Positions 20,179-28,997 are shown, numbered from the stretch's first letter. The stretch is DNA of 64,000 nucleotides from Paenarthrobacter sp. DKR-5 (GCF_018531425.1 NZ_JAHBOI010000004.1:372001-436000), one strand, 5' to 3'. Translations and numbers: made by a program. The notes: a model not told the origin generated them from the letters alone.

Positions 20179-21288
20179 GTGAGTAACTCGGTCCCGGCCC
20201 TTTTCCGTCCGCTGTCCCTCCGGTCGCTTGAGCTCAGCCACCGCGGCTGGGTTTCGCCCATGTGCCAGTATTCGTGCGACCCCGTGGCCGCGCCAGGCGT
20301 GCCCCATGACTGGCACCTGGTCCATCTGGGGGCGTTCGCCACCGGCGGCGCGGCCTTGGTCATGACCGAGGCCGCCGCGGTCAGTCCAGAGGGGCGCATC
20401 AGCCCCCGCGACGCGGGCCTGTGGAATGACGATCAAGCCGAAGCCTGGCAGCGGATCACCTCCTTCGTGCACCGCTTCAGCTCTTCCGACGCCAAGATCG
20501 GGGTGCAGCTCTCCCACGCGGGCCGCAAGGCATCGGTGTACTGGCCCTTCGCCGGGCGTTCCGGCACTGTCCCGGCCGACGACGGCGGCTGGAGCACCCT
20601 CGGGCCCACGACGTCGGCCTTTGAGGGCTACGCTGCGCCGCAGGCCATGACCGAGGCGGACATCCGGGGCGTGATCCAGGACTTCGCGGACGCCGCCGAC
20701 CGGGCCGTCCGGGCCGGGTTCGACACGATCGAACTCCACGGCGCCCACGGCTATCTGCTGCACCAGTTCCAGAGCCCGCTCGTAAACACCCGCACCGACG
20801 CCTGGGGCGGGGACGAAGAGGGCCGCAGCAGGCTCACGCTTGAGGTCATCGACGCCGTGCGTGCCCGGATTCCCGACGGGATGCCCCTGCTGCTGCGCAT
20901 CTCCGCCAGCGACTGGGCCGAGGGAGGCATCGACGGCGACAGTTCGGTGCGTCTGGCCCGCCGGGCCAAGGAGCACGGCGTGGACCTGGTGGACGTCTCC
21001 ACCGGCGGCGCGGTGGCCGGCACCAGGATTCCCGTCGGCCCCGGCTACCAGACCGGCTTCGCTGCCCAGGTGCGCCGCGAGGCGGGCATTGCCGTAGGCG
21101 CCGTCGGGCTCATCACGTCCGCCGTGCAGGCCGAACACATCGTCGCAACAGGCCAGGCCGACGGCGTCTTCCTGGCCCGGGCGGCCCTGCGCGATCCGCA
21201 CTGGTGGCAGCGGGCCGCCTTCGAACTGGGCTACAGCCTTGAGTGGGCTCCGCAGTACGAGCGCGCCGCCGCACGTTCCGTCTACTGA
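20179..21288 (+). CDS. NADH:flavin oxidoreductase, old yellow enzyme (YqjM type)
   Basis: 369 residues forming an FMN-binding TIM barrel. It should reduce activated C=C bonds with NAD(P)H. Seen are SPMCQYS near residue 27 (the Cys that tunes FMN in YqjM-type enzymes), TEAAAVSPEGRIS, the substrate-binding ELHGAHGYLLHQF with a His-x-x-His pair near 184, and ADGVFLARAALRDPHWW near the C-terminus. The natural substrate is unknown. The start is GTG with TAGCGT (20168-20173) only 5 bases away, a borderline leaderless arrangement. Confidence 0.9.
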   Translation: MSNSVPALFRPLSLRSLELSHRGWVSPMCQYSCDPVAAPGVPHDWHLVHLGAFATGGAALVMTEAAAVSPEGRISPRDAGLWNDDQAEAWQRITSFVHRFSSSDAKIGVQLSHAGRKASVYWPFAGRSGTVPADDGGWSTLGPTTSAFEGYAAPQAMTEADIRGVIQDFADAADRAVRAGFDTIELHGAHGYLLHQFQSPLVNTRTDAWGGDEEGRSRLTLEVIDAVRARIPDGMPLLLRISASDWAEGGIDGDSSVRLARRAKEHGVDLVDVSTGGAVAGTRIPVGPGYQTGFAAQVRREAGIAVGAVGLITSAVQAEHIVATGQADGVFLARAALRDPHWWQRAAFELGYSLEWAPQYERAAARSVY

Positions 21289-21451
21289 GCTGAAACTCCC
21301 GCCGGTGAACCGCCCGGCGTCGCGCTAGGGTCCTAAGGCCTAGATCGTCCGAGCGCGGCTCCGGCATACTCAAAGTGAATCCCCTGGACGCCACGCGGCA
21401 GAAGCTGCGCGTGCTCCCGGGCCTTTGTGACCCAGTGAGGCGGGATGCTCG

Positions 21452-21727
21452 ATGAAGACTCTGACCCCCCATGCCCACCACGGACGCCAGCTGACCAGTA
21501 CGGCCGTCCGGCGCCAGCGGCACGCCCAGTCGCCGCAGGTGCCGTTCTGCAGCCGGTGCCAAAGTGACGAGTACCTGATCGTGGAAAGCTACACTCCGCC
21601 GCGCGTCCTGCGGGACGGCACCACCCGGGCTGCCAGCGCGAGCTACACCTGCGGCCGGTGCGAGCAGTTCAGCGGCCACGAGGTGCCGTCCTCCTGGCAG
21701 CCGCCGGGCTGGTTCTGGTACGCGTAA
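21452..21727 (+). CDS. Small zinc-ribbon-like protein
   Basis: 91 residues with two Cys pairs, FCSRC (near residue 34) and CGRC (near 69), spaced as in a zinc ribbon, and a Trp-rich C-terminus (PPGWFWYA). I do not recognise a named family. The ATG follows GAGGCGGGA. The 163-base gap upstream shows no other gene. It lies 12 bases before the next gene, so the two form a small operon and may act together. Confidence 0.55.
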   Translation: MKTLTPHAHHGRQLTSTAVRRQRHAQSPQVPFCSRCQSDEYLIVESYTPPRVLRDGTTRAASASYTCGRCEQFSGHEVPSSWQPPGWFWYA

Positions 21728-21739
21728 CGGGAGGCGCGC

Positions 21740-22081
21740 ATGACCGAAGTGATGCGCTACGAGGTTGGCTCCGGAGTGGTGCTGGTCGAGGTCGAGGACA
21801 ACAGCTACGGGGTGGAGCACCCGTTGCGCAATGAGCACGGCATCGTCGACGCCGGACGGCGGTTCGAGGATGCGCTCTCGGTCGTGCGTTCCATCGCGCG
21901 TGCCACCGTGGAATCCCTCAGCGAATTACCGGCGGGGAAAGTGGAAGTCCAGTTTGGCGTGAAGCTCGCCGGCGAGGCCGGAGCCTTGGTGGCCAAGTCC
22001 AGCCACGAGGGTCATTTCGCGGTGAAGCTCAGCTGGTCGCCCGAAGCCATGATCGGCGCCGGCCAGCCGGAGCCCGAATAG
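21740..22081 (+). CDS. CU044_2847 / trypsin-co-occurring domain 1 (Trypco1)-like protein
   Basis: 113 residues. Residues 5-20 form a strand pair ending in VLVEVED; the C-terminal half, KVEVQFGVKLAGEAGALVAK followed by HFAVKLSW, matches my memory of the Trypco1 pattern. Trypco1 proteins have been linked by comparative genomics to trypsin-like proteases and predicted bacterial conflict systems; no experiment known to me defines the function. No protease gene lies next to it here. The ATG follows GGGAGG at a good distance. Confidence 0.65.
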   Translation: MTEVMRYEVGSGVVLVEVEDNSYGVEHPLRNEHGIVDAGRRFEDALSVVRSIARATVESLSELPAGKVEVQFGVKLAGEAGALVAKSSHEGHFAVKLSWSPEAMIGAGQPEPE

Positions 22082-22151
22082 CTGCTGCTCCCGGGCTCGC
22101 CGGCGGTGTCCAGGGAAGGCGGACGGCAACCGGCGGGAAGGAAGGTGCGGC

Positions 22152-22934
22152 ATGGAAGTGGTCATCCTGCCCGGCGCGAAGCAGATCGGCGCGCTCGCGG
22201 CCGACGTCGTCGAATCGCTGCTGGCGCGCAAGGCGGACGCCGTCCTCGGCCTGGCCACCGGTTCCTCGCCGCTGCCGGTCTATGACGAGCTGGTGCGGCG
22301 GCACCGGGAGCAGGGCCTGAGCTTCGCCGGCGCCCGCGTCTTCACTCTGGATGAATACGTCGGGCTTGCTCCGGACCACCCTCAGTCCTACCGGGAGGTG
22401 ATCCGCCGCGACTTCACCGACCGGATGGACCTGCCGGCGGACCGCGTCCTCTGCCCCGACGGCGCCGCACAGGACCTGCCTGCTGCCTGCCTGGAGTACG
22501 AGGCGGCTATCCGGTCGGCGGGAGGAGTGGATGTGCAGCTGCTGGGGGTCGGCACGGACGGGCACATCGGGTTCAACGAGCCCGTCTCCTCGCTGTCCTC
22601 CCGGACCAGGATCAAGACGCTGCTGGAGCAGACGCGCCGGGACAACTCCCGTTTCTTCGGCGGCCTCGAGCACGTGCCCAGGCACGTGGTCACGCAGGGG
22701 CTGGGGACCATCCTGGAGGCGCGGCACATCGTCCTCGTGGCGGCGGGGGCGCGCAAAGCGGAGGCGGTCCACGACTTCGTCGAAGGCCCCGTTGCGGCGA
22801 TCTGCCCCGCATCCGTGCTCCAGTTGCACCCCCACGTGAGCGTGCTGGTCGACGCCGCAGCCGCCTCCGCGCTGCAGCTCTCCGAGTACTACCGGCACAG
22901 CTACAACGGCAAGCCGGCATGGCAGGGGCTCTAG
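22152..22934 (+). CDS. nagB: Glucosamine-6-phosphate deaminase
   Basis: 260 residues. The enzyme converts glucosamine 6-phosphate to fructose 6-phosphate and ammonia, so amino sugars enter glycolysis. Motifs: GLATGSSPLPVYDEL near residue 33, FTLDEYVGL near 63 (catalytic Asp), GVGTDGHIGFNEP near 133 and the basic R-x-K in TRIKTLLEQT. The ATG follows GGGAAGGAAGG. No nagA is adjacent in this window. The length agrees with the monomeric bacterial form. Confidence 0.93.
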   Translation: MEVVILPGAKQIGALAADVVESLLARKADAVLGLATGSSPLPVYDELVRRHREQGLSFAGARVFTLDEYVGLAPDHPQSYREVIRRDFTDRMDLPADRVLCPDGAAQDLPAACLEYEAAIRSAGGVDVQLLGVGTDGHIGFNEPVSSLSSRTRIKTLLEQTRRDNSRFFGGLEHVPRHVVTQGLGTILEARHIVLVAAGARKAEAVHDFVEGPVAAICPASVLQLHPHVSVLVDAAAASALQLSEYYRHSYNGKPAWQGL

Positions 22935-22969
22935 CCGGGCGCCGGAGGGGCACGCGTAGAATGGCACGC

Positions 22970-23281
22970 ATGAGCATGCCACCGGATCCCTTCGAAAACG
23001 ACCCCCAGCGGGAAGCCTCCGGCCCCGGTTCCTCCACCGCCGTCATCGAGCGCGAGGAACTGCGCGAGGAAGTCGAGCCGGGGGACCGCGAGCGGTTCGC
23101 CCACTACGTACGCAAGGAAAAGATCATGGAGTCGGCCCTGTCCGGCGAGCCCGTGATCGCCCTCTGCGGCAAGGTCTGGGTGCCCGGCCGGGATCCGCAG
23201 AAGTTCCCGGTCTGCCCCGAGTGCAAGCAGATCTACGAAGGCCTCCGCCCGGGCAAGGACGATTCCGGCTCCGACAAGTAA
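22970..23281 (+). CDS. DUF3039 family protein
   Basis: 103 residues from ATG 22970; TAGAAT (22957-22962) stands 7 bases upstream, pointing to a leaderless mRNA. The protein has an acidic N-terminus, then FAHYVRKEKIMESAL, ALCGKVWVPGRDP and CPECKQIY, which fit the DUF3039 pattern with three Cys that could bind zinc. The function is unknown. The following MFS and helicase genes are packed without gaps, forming a three-gene unit. Confidence 0.75.
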   Translation: MSMPPDPFENDPQREASGPGSSTAVIEREELREEVEPGDRERFAHYVRKEKIMESALSGEPVIALCGKVWVPGRDPQKFPVCPECKQIYEGLRPGKDDSGSDK

Positions 23282-24733
23282 GTGGCCGTTTGGGGGAAAA
23301 TCCGTGCCCTCCGGGCCGCACGTGGGGGCGCGGAGGCGCCGGGCCTGATGGGCGCCGAGCACCGGGGGCTCGTGATCGGGCTGCTGGCCATTGTCACCTG
23401 CACGGCGTTCGAAGCGATGGCCGTGGCGACCGCCATGCCGGTGGTCGCTGACGAACTTCACGGCCGCTCCAGCTACGGGCTGGCCTTTTCGATGTACCTG
23501 ACGGCCTCGCTCGTGGCGACGGCGTCCGCCGGAGTCTGGTGCGACCTGAAGGGCCCGCGGCCGTCGCTGCTGACCGGGCTGGTGCTGATGTGCTCCGGGC
23601 TTGTGGTCTCCGGCGCAGCAGCCGACTTCACCCTGCTCACGCTCGGCCGCATGGTGTCCGGCCTGGGCGGCGGGTTCCTGATTGTGCCGCTCTACGTCAT
23701 CATCGGCCAGGCACTCCCGCCGCGGCTGCAACCGACCTTGTTCGGCTGGTTCTCCGCGGCGTGGGTCGTCCCCTCGCTCGTGGGCCCCTACATTGCGGGG
23801 CTGCTGGCCGAACACGTCTCCTGGCGCTGGGTGTTCTTTGGCGTCGCTCCCTTCGTGCTCGGGGCGGTGGGCCTGGTCTGGTCGACGGTGCGCCGGCTCG
23901 GACCGCCCGCGGAGCCCTCGACGGACCCGGCGGCGGGCGGCCGGCGCGCGCTGCTGGGCCTGGTGCTTGCCGTCGGAGTGTTCGCGGGGCAGTGGGCGGC
24001 CCACGACGCGGCTGGCGGGGCGGGGGCATGGAGTCTTTTGCTCGGTGCTGCGGGCCTGGCCGCCGTCGTCCTCGCCGCCCCGCGGCTGCTGCCGGCCGGC
24101 ACCTTCCGGCTGCGCCGGGGCCTGCCGAGCGTGGTTGTCGCCCGCGGCCTGCTCACCCTGGCGTTCTTCGGGGCGGAGGCGTTCGTGCCGCTGATGCTCG
24201 TGAGCACGCGCGGCATCGAACCGTCCGCCGCAGGGCTGGCGCTCACCGGGGGCGCCGTCGGCTGGACGCTCGGCTCGGTCACGCACGCCCGGATCCGGCG
24301 CGGCAAGGACTGGATGCTCCGGCTGGCTCCGGTGCTGCTGGCGGTGACGCTTTCGCTGATGGCGCTGGCTGCATGGCCGTCGCTGCCGGGCTGGATCCCG
24401 GGGCTGGTCTGGGTCGGTTCCGGCTTTGCGATGGGGGTGGCGCTCTCGCGCACCTCGGTCCTCGTGCTGGAGCTCTCCAACGAGCAGGACAGGGGGCGGA
24501 ATTCGGCTTCTCTGCAGCTGGCCGATATGCTCGGTGGAGTGATTGGAACTGCTGGAGCCGGGACTGTGTACGCGCTGCTGCGGAATCCGATACAACCTTC
24601 TGAGGCCGGAGTTTACGTAGTGATTTGGGCAATACTGGCCTTCTTTGCGGCGCTTGCCGCTGTCGCGGGCTTCCGCATCCCCGGCGGTGCCGCACCCCTC
24701 GCCGCCGGTTCGGACAAGGCAGCCGCGGCGTGA
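23282..24733 (+). CDS. MFS transporter
   Basis: 483 residues with about 12-14 hydrophobic segments. The MFS loop after helix 2 is present as VWCDLKGPRPSLLTG, and motif-like LGRMVSGLGGGFLIVPL follows. It resembles drug:proton antiporters, but the substrate cannot be read from sequence. GTG 23282 comes directly after the DUF3039 stop; an ATG at 23348 is a possible alternative start since no ribosome site is clear. The last part (24530-24650) is less GC-rich than its surroundings. Confidence 0.8.
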   Translation: MAVWGKIRALRAARGGAEAPGLMGAEHRGLVIGLLAIVTCTAFEAMAVATAMPVVADELHGRSSYGLAFSMYLTASLVATASAGVWCDLKGPRPSLLTGLVLMCSGLVVSGAAADFTLLTLGRMVSGLGGGFLIVPLYVIIGQALPPRLQPTLFGWFSAAWVVPSLVGPYIAGLLAEHVSWRWVFFGVAPFVLGAVGLVWSTVRRLGPPAEPSTDPAAGGRRALLGLVLAVGVFAGQWAAHDAAGGAGAWSLLLGAAGLAAVVLAAPRLLPAGTFRLRRGLPSVVVARGLLTLAFFGAEAFVPLMLVSTRGIEPSAAGLALTGGAVGWTLGSVTHARIRRGKDWMLRLAPVLLAVTLSLMALAAWPSLPGWIPGLVWVGSGFAMGVALSRTSVLVLELSNEQDRGRNSASLQLADMLGGVIGTAGAGTVYALLRNPIQPSEAGVYVVIWAILAFFAALAAVAGFRIPGGAAPLAAGSDKAAAA

Positions 24734-26508
24734 CGGAAACCCTCTTCGGCTCGGGCCCCACCCTGCCTCCGGCCTACCCGGAACGGGCCGCCTGGGGGAC
24801 CGCCCCCAAACTGCGCGCCTGGCAGGCGGAGGCCCTGGATCGGTACCTGAACATGGCCCCGCAGGACTTCCTCGCGGTGGCGACGCCGGGCGCCGGTAAG
24901 ACGACCTTCGCGCTGCGCGTCGCCTCCCTGCTGCTGGAGCGCGGCACCATCAACCGGGTGACCATCGTGGCCCCCACCGACCACCTCAAGCGCCAGTGGG
25001 CCGACGCCGCGGCACGTGTCGGCATCTCCATCGATCCGAACTTCAAAAACGCGGACGGCCGGCACGGCGCGGACTTCATCGGCGTCGCGGTCACGTACGC
25101 GCAGGTGGCCAGCAAGCCGATGCTGCACCGCGCCAAGACCGAGGCCGCCCGCACCCTGGTGATCCTGGATGAGATCCACCACGGCGGCGACGCGCTGTCC
25201 TGGGGCGACGGCATCCGTGAGGCCTTCGAGCCCGCCTCCCGCCGGCTGGCCCTGACGGGTACCCCGTTCCGGTCCGACACGGCGGCCATCCCGTTTGTCG
25301 AATACGCCGAGGACAAGGACGGGATCCGGCGCTCGCGGGCGGACTACACGTACGGCTACGGTGCCGCCCTGAAGGACCATGTGGTCCGGCCCGTGATGTT
25401 CATGGCGTACTCCGGCCAGATGCGCTGGCGCACCAGCGCGGGCGATGAGATGGCAGCGACCCTGGGCGAGGCTGTCACCAAGGACATCACCGCGCAGGCC
25501 TGGCGGACCGCCCTGAACCCGACCGGCGAATGGATCCCGGCCGTCCTCGCCGCAGCCGACAAGCGCCTCACCGAGGTGCGCCGCGCTGTTCCCGACGCCG
25601 GCGGCCTGGTCATCGCCACCGACCACGACGACGCGCGGGCCTACGCGGGCCAGCTCAAGCGCATCACCGGGGAATCGCCGACAGTGATCCTCTCTGACGA
25701 CGTGGGCGCCTCGCAGAAGATCGAAGACTTCTCCGCGGGGGAGCAGCGCTGGATGGTTGCCGTCCGCATGGTGTCCGAAGGCGTGGACGTGCCACGCCTC
25801 GCCGTCGGCGTGTACGCGACATCGACTGCCACACCGTTGTTCTTCGCCCAGGCCGTCGGCCGCTTCGTCCGTGCCCGCAAACGCGGCGAAACGGCATCGG
25901 TCTTCCTGCCGTCCGTGCCGAACCTGATGGCGCTCGCGAACCAGCTCGAACTCGAGCGCGACCACGCCCTGGACCGGCCGGTCAACGAGGACGCCGAGGA
26001 CTTCGCACTCGAGGACGCCCTCATGGAGGAGGCCAACCGCGAGGAAAAGGCCTCCGACTCCCTGACGAAAGGCAAGTACGAGGCGCTCGAATCGCAGGCC
26101 TCCTTCGACCGCGTGCTCTTCGACGGCGGCGAATTCGGCACCGGCGCCGAGGTCGGCAGCGAGGACGAGCTGGACTTCCTCGGCATCCCGGGCCTGCTGG
26201 ACGCCGAACAGGTCGGCCTGTTGCTGCGCCAGCGCCAGCACGAGCAGCAGAGCCGGCGCAAGAAGACGCCGGGCGCAGCGCCGGCTCCGGAGGCTCCCGC
26301 CGTCGTCGACCACCGCATGCTCAAGGAGCTCCGCGCCGAACTCGCCAAGAACGTGGCGGCCTGGGCTGCGCGCTCCGGGATGCCGCACGGGTTGGTGCAC
26401 AGCGAGCTTCGCCGGCTCTGCGGCGGCCCCGCCGTCGCGCAGGCCAACGAGGCGCAGCTGCAGGACCGGCTCAAGAAGCTCCAGGACTGGTTCATCGGCC
26501 GCAAGTAG
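24730..26508 (+). CDS. SF2 DEAD/DEAH-type helicase
   Basis: 592 residues from GTG 24730, overlapping the MFS stop by GTGA. The helicase core is well marked: Walker A ATPGAGKTTFALRVA near residue 54, DEIHHGG (DEAH-like Walker B) near 147, LALTGTPFRSD (motif III) near 172, and motif VI AVGRFVRARKRGE near 376. The C-terminal 150 residues are charged and helical and may bind partners. It most resembles the XPB/ResIII-like group; the nucleic-acid substrate is unknown. A long upstream extension of the frame inside the MFS gene is not credible. Confidence 0.85.
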   Translation: MTETLFGSGPTLPPAYPERAAWGTAPKLRAWQAEALDRYLNMAPQDFLAVATPGAGKTTFALRVASLLLERGTINRVTIVAPTDHLKRQWADAAARVGISIDPNFKNADGRHGADFIGVAVTYAQVASKPMLHRAKTEAARTLVILDEIHHGGDALSWGDGIREAFEPASRRLALTGTPFRSDTAAIPFVEYAEDKDGIRRSRADYTYGYGAALKDHVVRPVMFMAYSGQMRWRTSAGDEMAATLGEAVTKDITAQAWRTALNPTGEWIPAVLAAADKRLTEVRRAVPDAGGLVIATDHDDARAYAGQLKRITGESPTVILSDDVGASQKIEDFSAGEQRWMVAVRMVSEGVDVPRLAVGVYATSTATPLFFAQAVGRFVRARKRGETASVFLPSVPNLMALANQLELERDHALDRPVNEDAEDFALEDALMEEANREEKASDSLTKGKYEALESQASFDRVLFDGGEFGTGAEVGSEDELDFLGIPGLLDAEQVGLLLRQRQHEQQSRRKKTPGAAPAPEAPAVVDHRMLKELRAELAKNVAAWAARSGMPHGLVHSELRRLCGGPAVAQANEAQLQDRLKKLQDWFIGRK

Positions 26509-26520
26509 CCGCGGCCTGCC

Positions 26521-26562
26521 CGTGGGGAACACGGACGTGACCGTGAGGAACCCGGACGGGCG
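26521..26562 (+). repeat. Imperfect tandem 21-bp repeat
   Basis: The units CGTGGGGAACACGGACG... (26521-26541) and CGTGAGGAACCCGGACG... (26542-26562) match at 15 of the first 17 bases. It lies just after the helicase stop, in the gap before the convergent pncA gene. No clear terminator stem is seen here. Confidence 0.6.
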
Positions 26563-26640
26563 TTAGCGAAGTTCCGCTATCGCCGGTCCGAGTTGCCAAC
26601 GCCGCTGCGCGAAGCCGGTTCGCCGGCCCGCCGCCCCGGC

Positions 26641-27270
26641 TCAGACGATGTCCACCCCGGCGTCTTCGAGTTCTTCAAGCGCCGCCTCGGTGGTGTCTTC
26701 GGCGACGCCGGCGGTCAGGTCCCGCACCACCGTGGTCGAGTAGCCGGCCTGGACGGCGTCAAGCGCGGTGGCACGCACGCAGTGGTCCGTCGCCAGCCCG
26801 ACCACCACCACCTCGTCCACCTCGTGCTGCTGCAGCCAGTCGTCCAGGCCGACGGCGTCCTCGTCCTCTTCCTCGCCGGCCTGGACGGCGGCCCCGACGC
26901 GGCGGTCCCCGGTCGGCACCTCCTCATCCGGGGCGAGCAGGCCCTCGAAGCCGGAATACGCGGCCTCGAAACGGCCCTTACGGAAGAACGCCTCGACATG
27001 CTCGGTGTCGAAGTCCGGGTGGGTCTGTGCGCCGTCCGACCCGGCCACGCAGTGCACCGGCCAGCTGTTCACGTAGTCAGGGTTTTCGGAGAAGTGGCTC
27101 CCCGGGTCCACATGCCAGTCCTGCGTGGCCACAATGTGGTCGAACTCGTCGTAATGCTCTTCGATGTACTCGCTGATCCGGCCTGCGACGTCCGCGCCCC
27201 CGGTCACCGCCAGCGATCCGCCTTCGCAGAAGTCGTTCTGCACATCCACCACGATCAGGGCACGGGTCAT
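26641..27270 (-). CDS. pncA: Nicotinamidase
   Basis: 209 residues, isochorismatase fold. It hydrolyses nicotinamide to nicotinate for NAD salvage. The catalytic triad is present: D9 (VVDVQNDF), K98 (FFRKGRF) and C164 (LATDHCVRAT); metal ligands include D51 and H53 in QDWHVD. An acidic insert (EEEDEDAV) near 133 is unusual. Its ATG overlaps the pncB stop by 4 bases, so it is the second gene of a pncB-pncA operon and its product feeds PncB. Confidence 0.93.
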   Translation of the reverse strand: MTRALIVVDVQNDFCEGGSLAVTGGADVAGRISEYIEEHYDEFDHIVATQDWHVDPGSHFSENPDYVNSWPVHCVAGSDGAQTHPDFDTEHVEAFFRKGRFEAAYSGFEGLLAPDEEVPTGDRRVGAAVQAGEEEDEDAVGLDDWLQQHEVDEVVVVGLATDHCVRATALDAVQAGYSTTVVRDLTAGVAEDTTEAALEELEDAGVDIV

Positions 27271-28598
27271 GACTGCTCCTCGAATTCGGTCGGCAGGGCC
27301 GGCTCGCCCCGCTGCAGGCGGCGGACCGCGGCGGGCAGTTCGGCCATCGTGTCGGCATGGCGCTGCGCTGCGCGGCGCACGCCCTCCGCGCCGGTCCAGC
27401 CCGGCAGCAGCTCGCCGTCCCGGACGAACTGGTGCAGCAGCGAGCGGTCGTCGCCGTCGTCGATCGGGCGGTGCGCGACGCCGATGACCTCGGCCTGGGC
27501 GGTGCCGTGCTCGTCAAGGCGGCGCAGCGCGTACTTGCGGCCGCCGTGGGAAATCTTGTTGGGGGAGGTCTTCGCGACCGAGACCAGCGGGCCGCCGTCG
27601 TCCGCGCGGGCCACCAGCTTGTACACCATGCTGGCGGTCGGCGCGCCGGAGCCGGTGACCAGGGAGGTGCCGACGCCGTACGCGTCCACCGGCGCCGAGG
27701 CGAGCGCCGCGATGGCGTGCTCGTCCAGGTCAGAGGTGACAGTGATCCGCGTGTTGTGGTTCCCGAGCGAGTCCAGCAGGGCCCGCACTTCCCGCGCCTG
27801 CGTGAGCAGGTCCCCGGAGTCGAGCCGGACGCCGCCGAGTTCCGGCCCGGCCAGCTCGACCGCCGTCCGCACCGCGGCGGCGACGTCGTAGGTGTCCACG
27901 AGCAGCGTGGTTCCCTTGCCGAGAGCGTCGATCTGCGCCGCGAACGCGTCCCGCTCGGTGTCGTGAAGCAGCGTGAAGGAGTGGGCGGCGGTGCCGACGG
28001 TCCGCACCCCGTAGCGCAGGCCGGCCTCGAGGTTGGAGGTGCTGGCGAATCCGGCGATGACGGCGGCACGGGCGGCCGCGACGGCGGATTCCTCCTGCGT
28101 GCGGCGCGAGCCCATCTCGATGCAGGGCCGGCCGGCGGCGGCCGTCGTCATCCGGGAGGCGGCCGAGGCGATCGCGCTGTCATGGTTGAGCGCCGAGAGC
28201 ACGAACGTTTCCAGGATGCACGCCTCGGCAAAGCTGGACTCGACGATCAGGATGGGGGAGTAGGGGAAGTACGCGTCGCCTTCGGCGTAGCCGTAAATGT
28301 CCCCGGAGAAGCGGAAGCCCGCGAGGTACTCAAGCGTCGCGTCGTCCACCACGTGCGTCCGGGCGAGGAAATCCAGTTCCTCGGGCCCGAAGCGGAAGTT
28401 CGCCAGGCCCTCGAGCAACCGCCCGGTGCCGCCGACGATGCCGTAGCGGCGGCCCTCCGGAAGGCGCCGGGCGAAGACCTCGAACACCGACCGGCGGTGG
28501 GCGGCGCCGGAGCGCAGGGAGGCCTGCAGCATGGTCAGTTCGTAGTGGTCCGTGAACAGGGACGTCCTGGGCGGTGCCCAGCCGGCTGAGGTAGTCAC
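27267..28598 (-). CDS. pncB: Nicotinate phosphoribosyltransferase
   Basis: 443 residues from GTG 28598. The enzyme joins nicotinate to PRPP with ATP hydrolysis, giving nicotinate mononucleotide. Motifs include LFTDHYELTMLQA near residue 14, VRLDSGDLLTQ near 255 and a THVVDDATLEYL region. The start is supported by TAAAGT (28606-28611, minus strand) 7 bases upstream, a leaderless layout; the open frame continues 27 codons further but lacks family similarity. A NrtR-like inverted repeat covers the start codon, so the gene is probably repressed by NrtR. Confidence 0.92.
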   Translation of the reverse strand: MTTSAGWAPPRTSLFTDHYELTMLQASLRSGAAHRRSVFEVFARRLPEGRRYGIVGGTGRLLEGLANFRFGPEELDFLARTHVVDDATLEYLAGFRFSGDIYGYAEGDAYFPYSPILIVESSFAEACILETFVLSALNHDSAIASAASRMTTAAAGRPCIEMGSRRTQEESAVAAARAAVIAGFASTSNLEAGLRYGVRTVGTAAHSFTLLHDTERDAFAAQIDALGKGTTLLVDTYDVAAAVRTAVELAGPELGGVRLDSGDLLTQAREVRALLDSLGNHNTRITVTSDLDEHAIAALASAPVDAYGVGTSLVTGSGAPTASMVYKLVARADDGGPLVSVAKTSPNKISHGGRKYALRRLDEHGTAQAEVIGVAHRPIDDGDDRSLLHQFVRDGELLPGWTGAEGVRRAAQRHADTMAELPAAVRRLQRGEPALPTEFEEQS

Positions 28599-28608
28599 CC
28601 TGACCACT
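28590..28608 (-). promoter_or_regulatory. Candidate NrtR operator over the pncB start
   Basis: TAGTCA-CCC-TGACCA (28592-28606) is an inverted repeat covering the pncB start codon and part of its -10 hexamer. It matches the repeat upstream of nrtR (55616-55630) at 13 of 15 bases, differing only in the centre. A repressor bound here would block RNA polymerase. The match is seen; binding is inferred. Confidence 0.65.
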
Positions 28609-28622
28609 TTAGTGGCGGAGCG

Positions 28623-28642
28623 CCGGCGCTGAGTAGCGCCGG
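28623..28642. other. Hairpin in the pncB-clpS divergent gap
   Basis: CCGGCGCT-GAGT-AGCGCCGG is a perfect 8-bp stem with a 4-base loop, midway between the divergent pncB and clpS promoters. It may be an insulating element or a DNA site; no function is known. Confidence 0.4.
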
Positions 28643-28678
28643 GGCGGCCGGCCAGCGGGGACGACCTAGAATGGATCA

Positions 28679-28987
28679 ATGACCGTCAGCACCGCGCCCT
28701 CCGAAGACCTGCGGCAGGAGACCAGCAGCGAGGAACTGACAGCCAGCGACGTTCCGTGGGTTGTGATCGTTTGGAACGACCCCGTCAACCTGATGAGCTA
28801 TGTCAGTTATGTCTTCCAAAGCTACTTCGGCTACTCCGAGGCGAAAGCCCACGAGCTGATGATGCAGGTGCACACGCAGGGCCGCTCGGCCGTCGCCTCC
28901 GGCAGCCGCGAAAAAATGGAGCAGCACGCCGTCGCCATGCACTCCTACGGGCTGTGGGCGACCATCCAGAAGCAGGACCAGCAGTGA
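28679..28987 (+). CDS. clpS: ATP-dependent Clp protease adaptor ClpS
   Basis: 102 residues. ClpS delivers N-degron substrates to ClpAP/ClpCP. The fold is marked by WNDPVNLMSYVSYVF (residues 32-46), which carries the Asn-Asp and Met lining the N-degron pocket, and KAHELMMQVHTQGRSAVASG. The first 25 residues are flexible. TAGAAT (28667-28672) is 6 bases before the ATG, so the transcript is probably leaderless. The next gene, DUF2017, follows 10 bases after the stop, a conserved actinobacterial pair. Confidence 0.94.
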   Translation: MTVSTAPSEDLRQETSSEELTASDVPWVVIVWNDPVNLMSYVSYVFQSYFGYSEAKAHELMMQVHTQGRSAVASGSREKMEQHAVAMHSYGLWATIQKQDQQ

Positions 28988-28997
28988 GGATTTCCTA

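Noticed and set aside
24625-24729. Upstream extension of the helicase frame inside the MFS gene
   Set aside because: The GTGA overlap at 24730 gives a natural start, and the extension lies wholly inside the MFS coding sequence.
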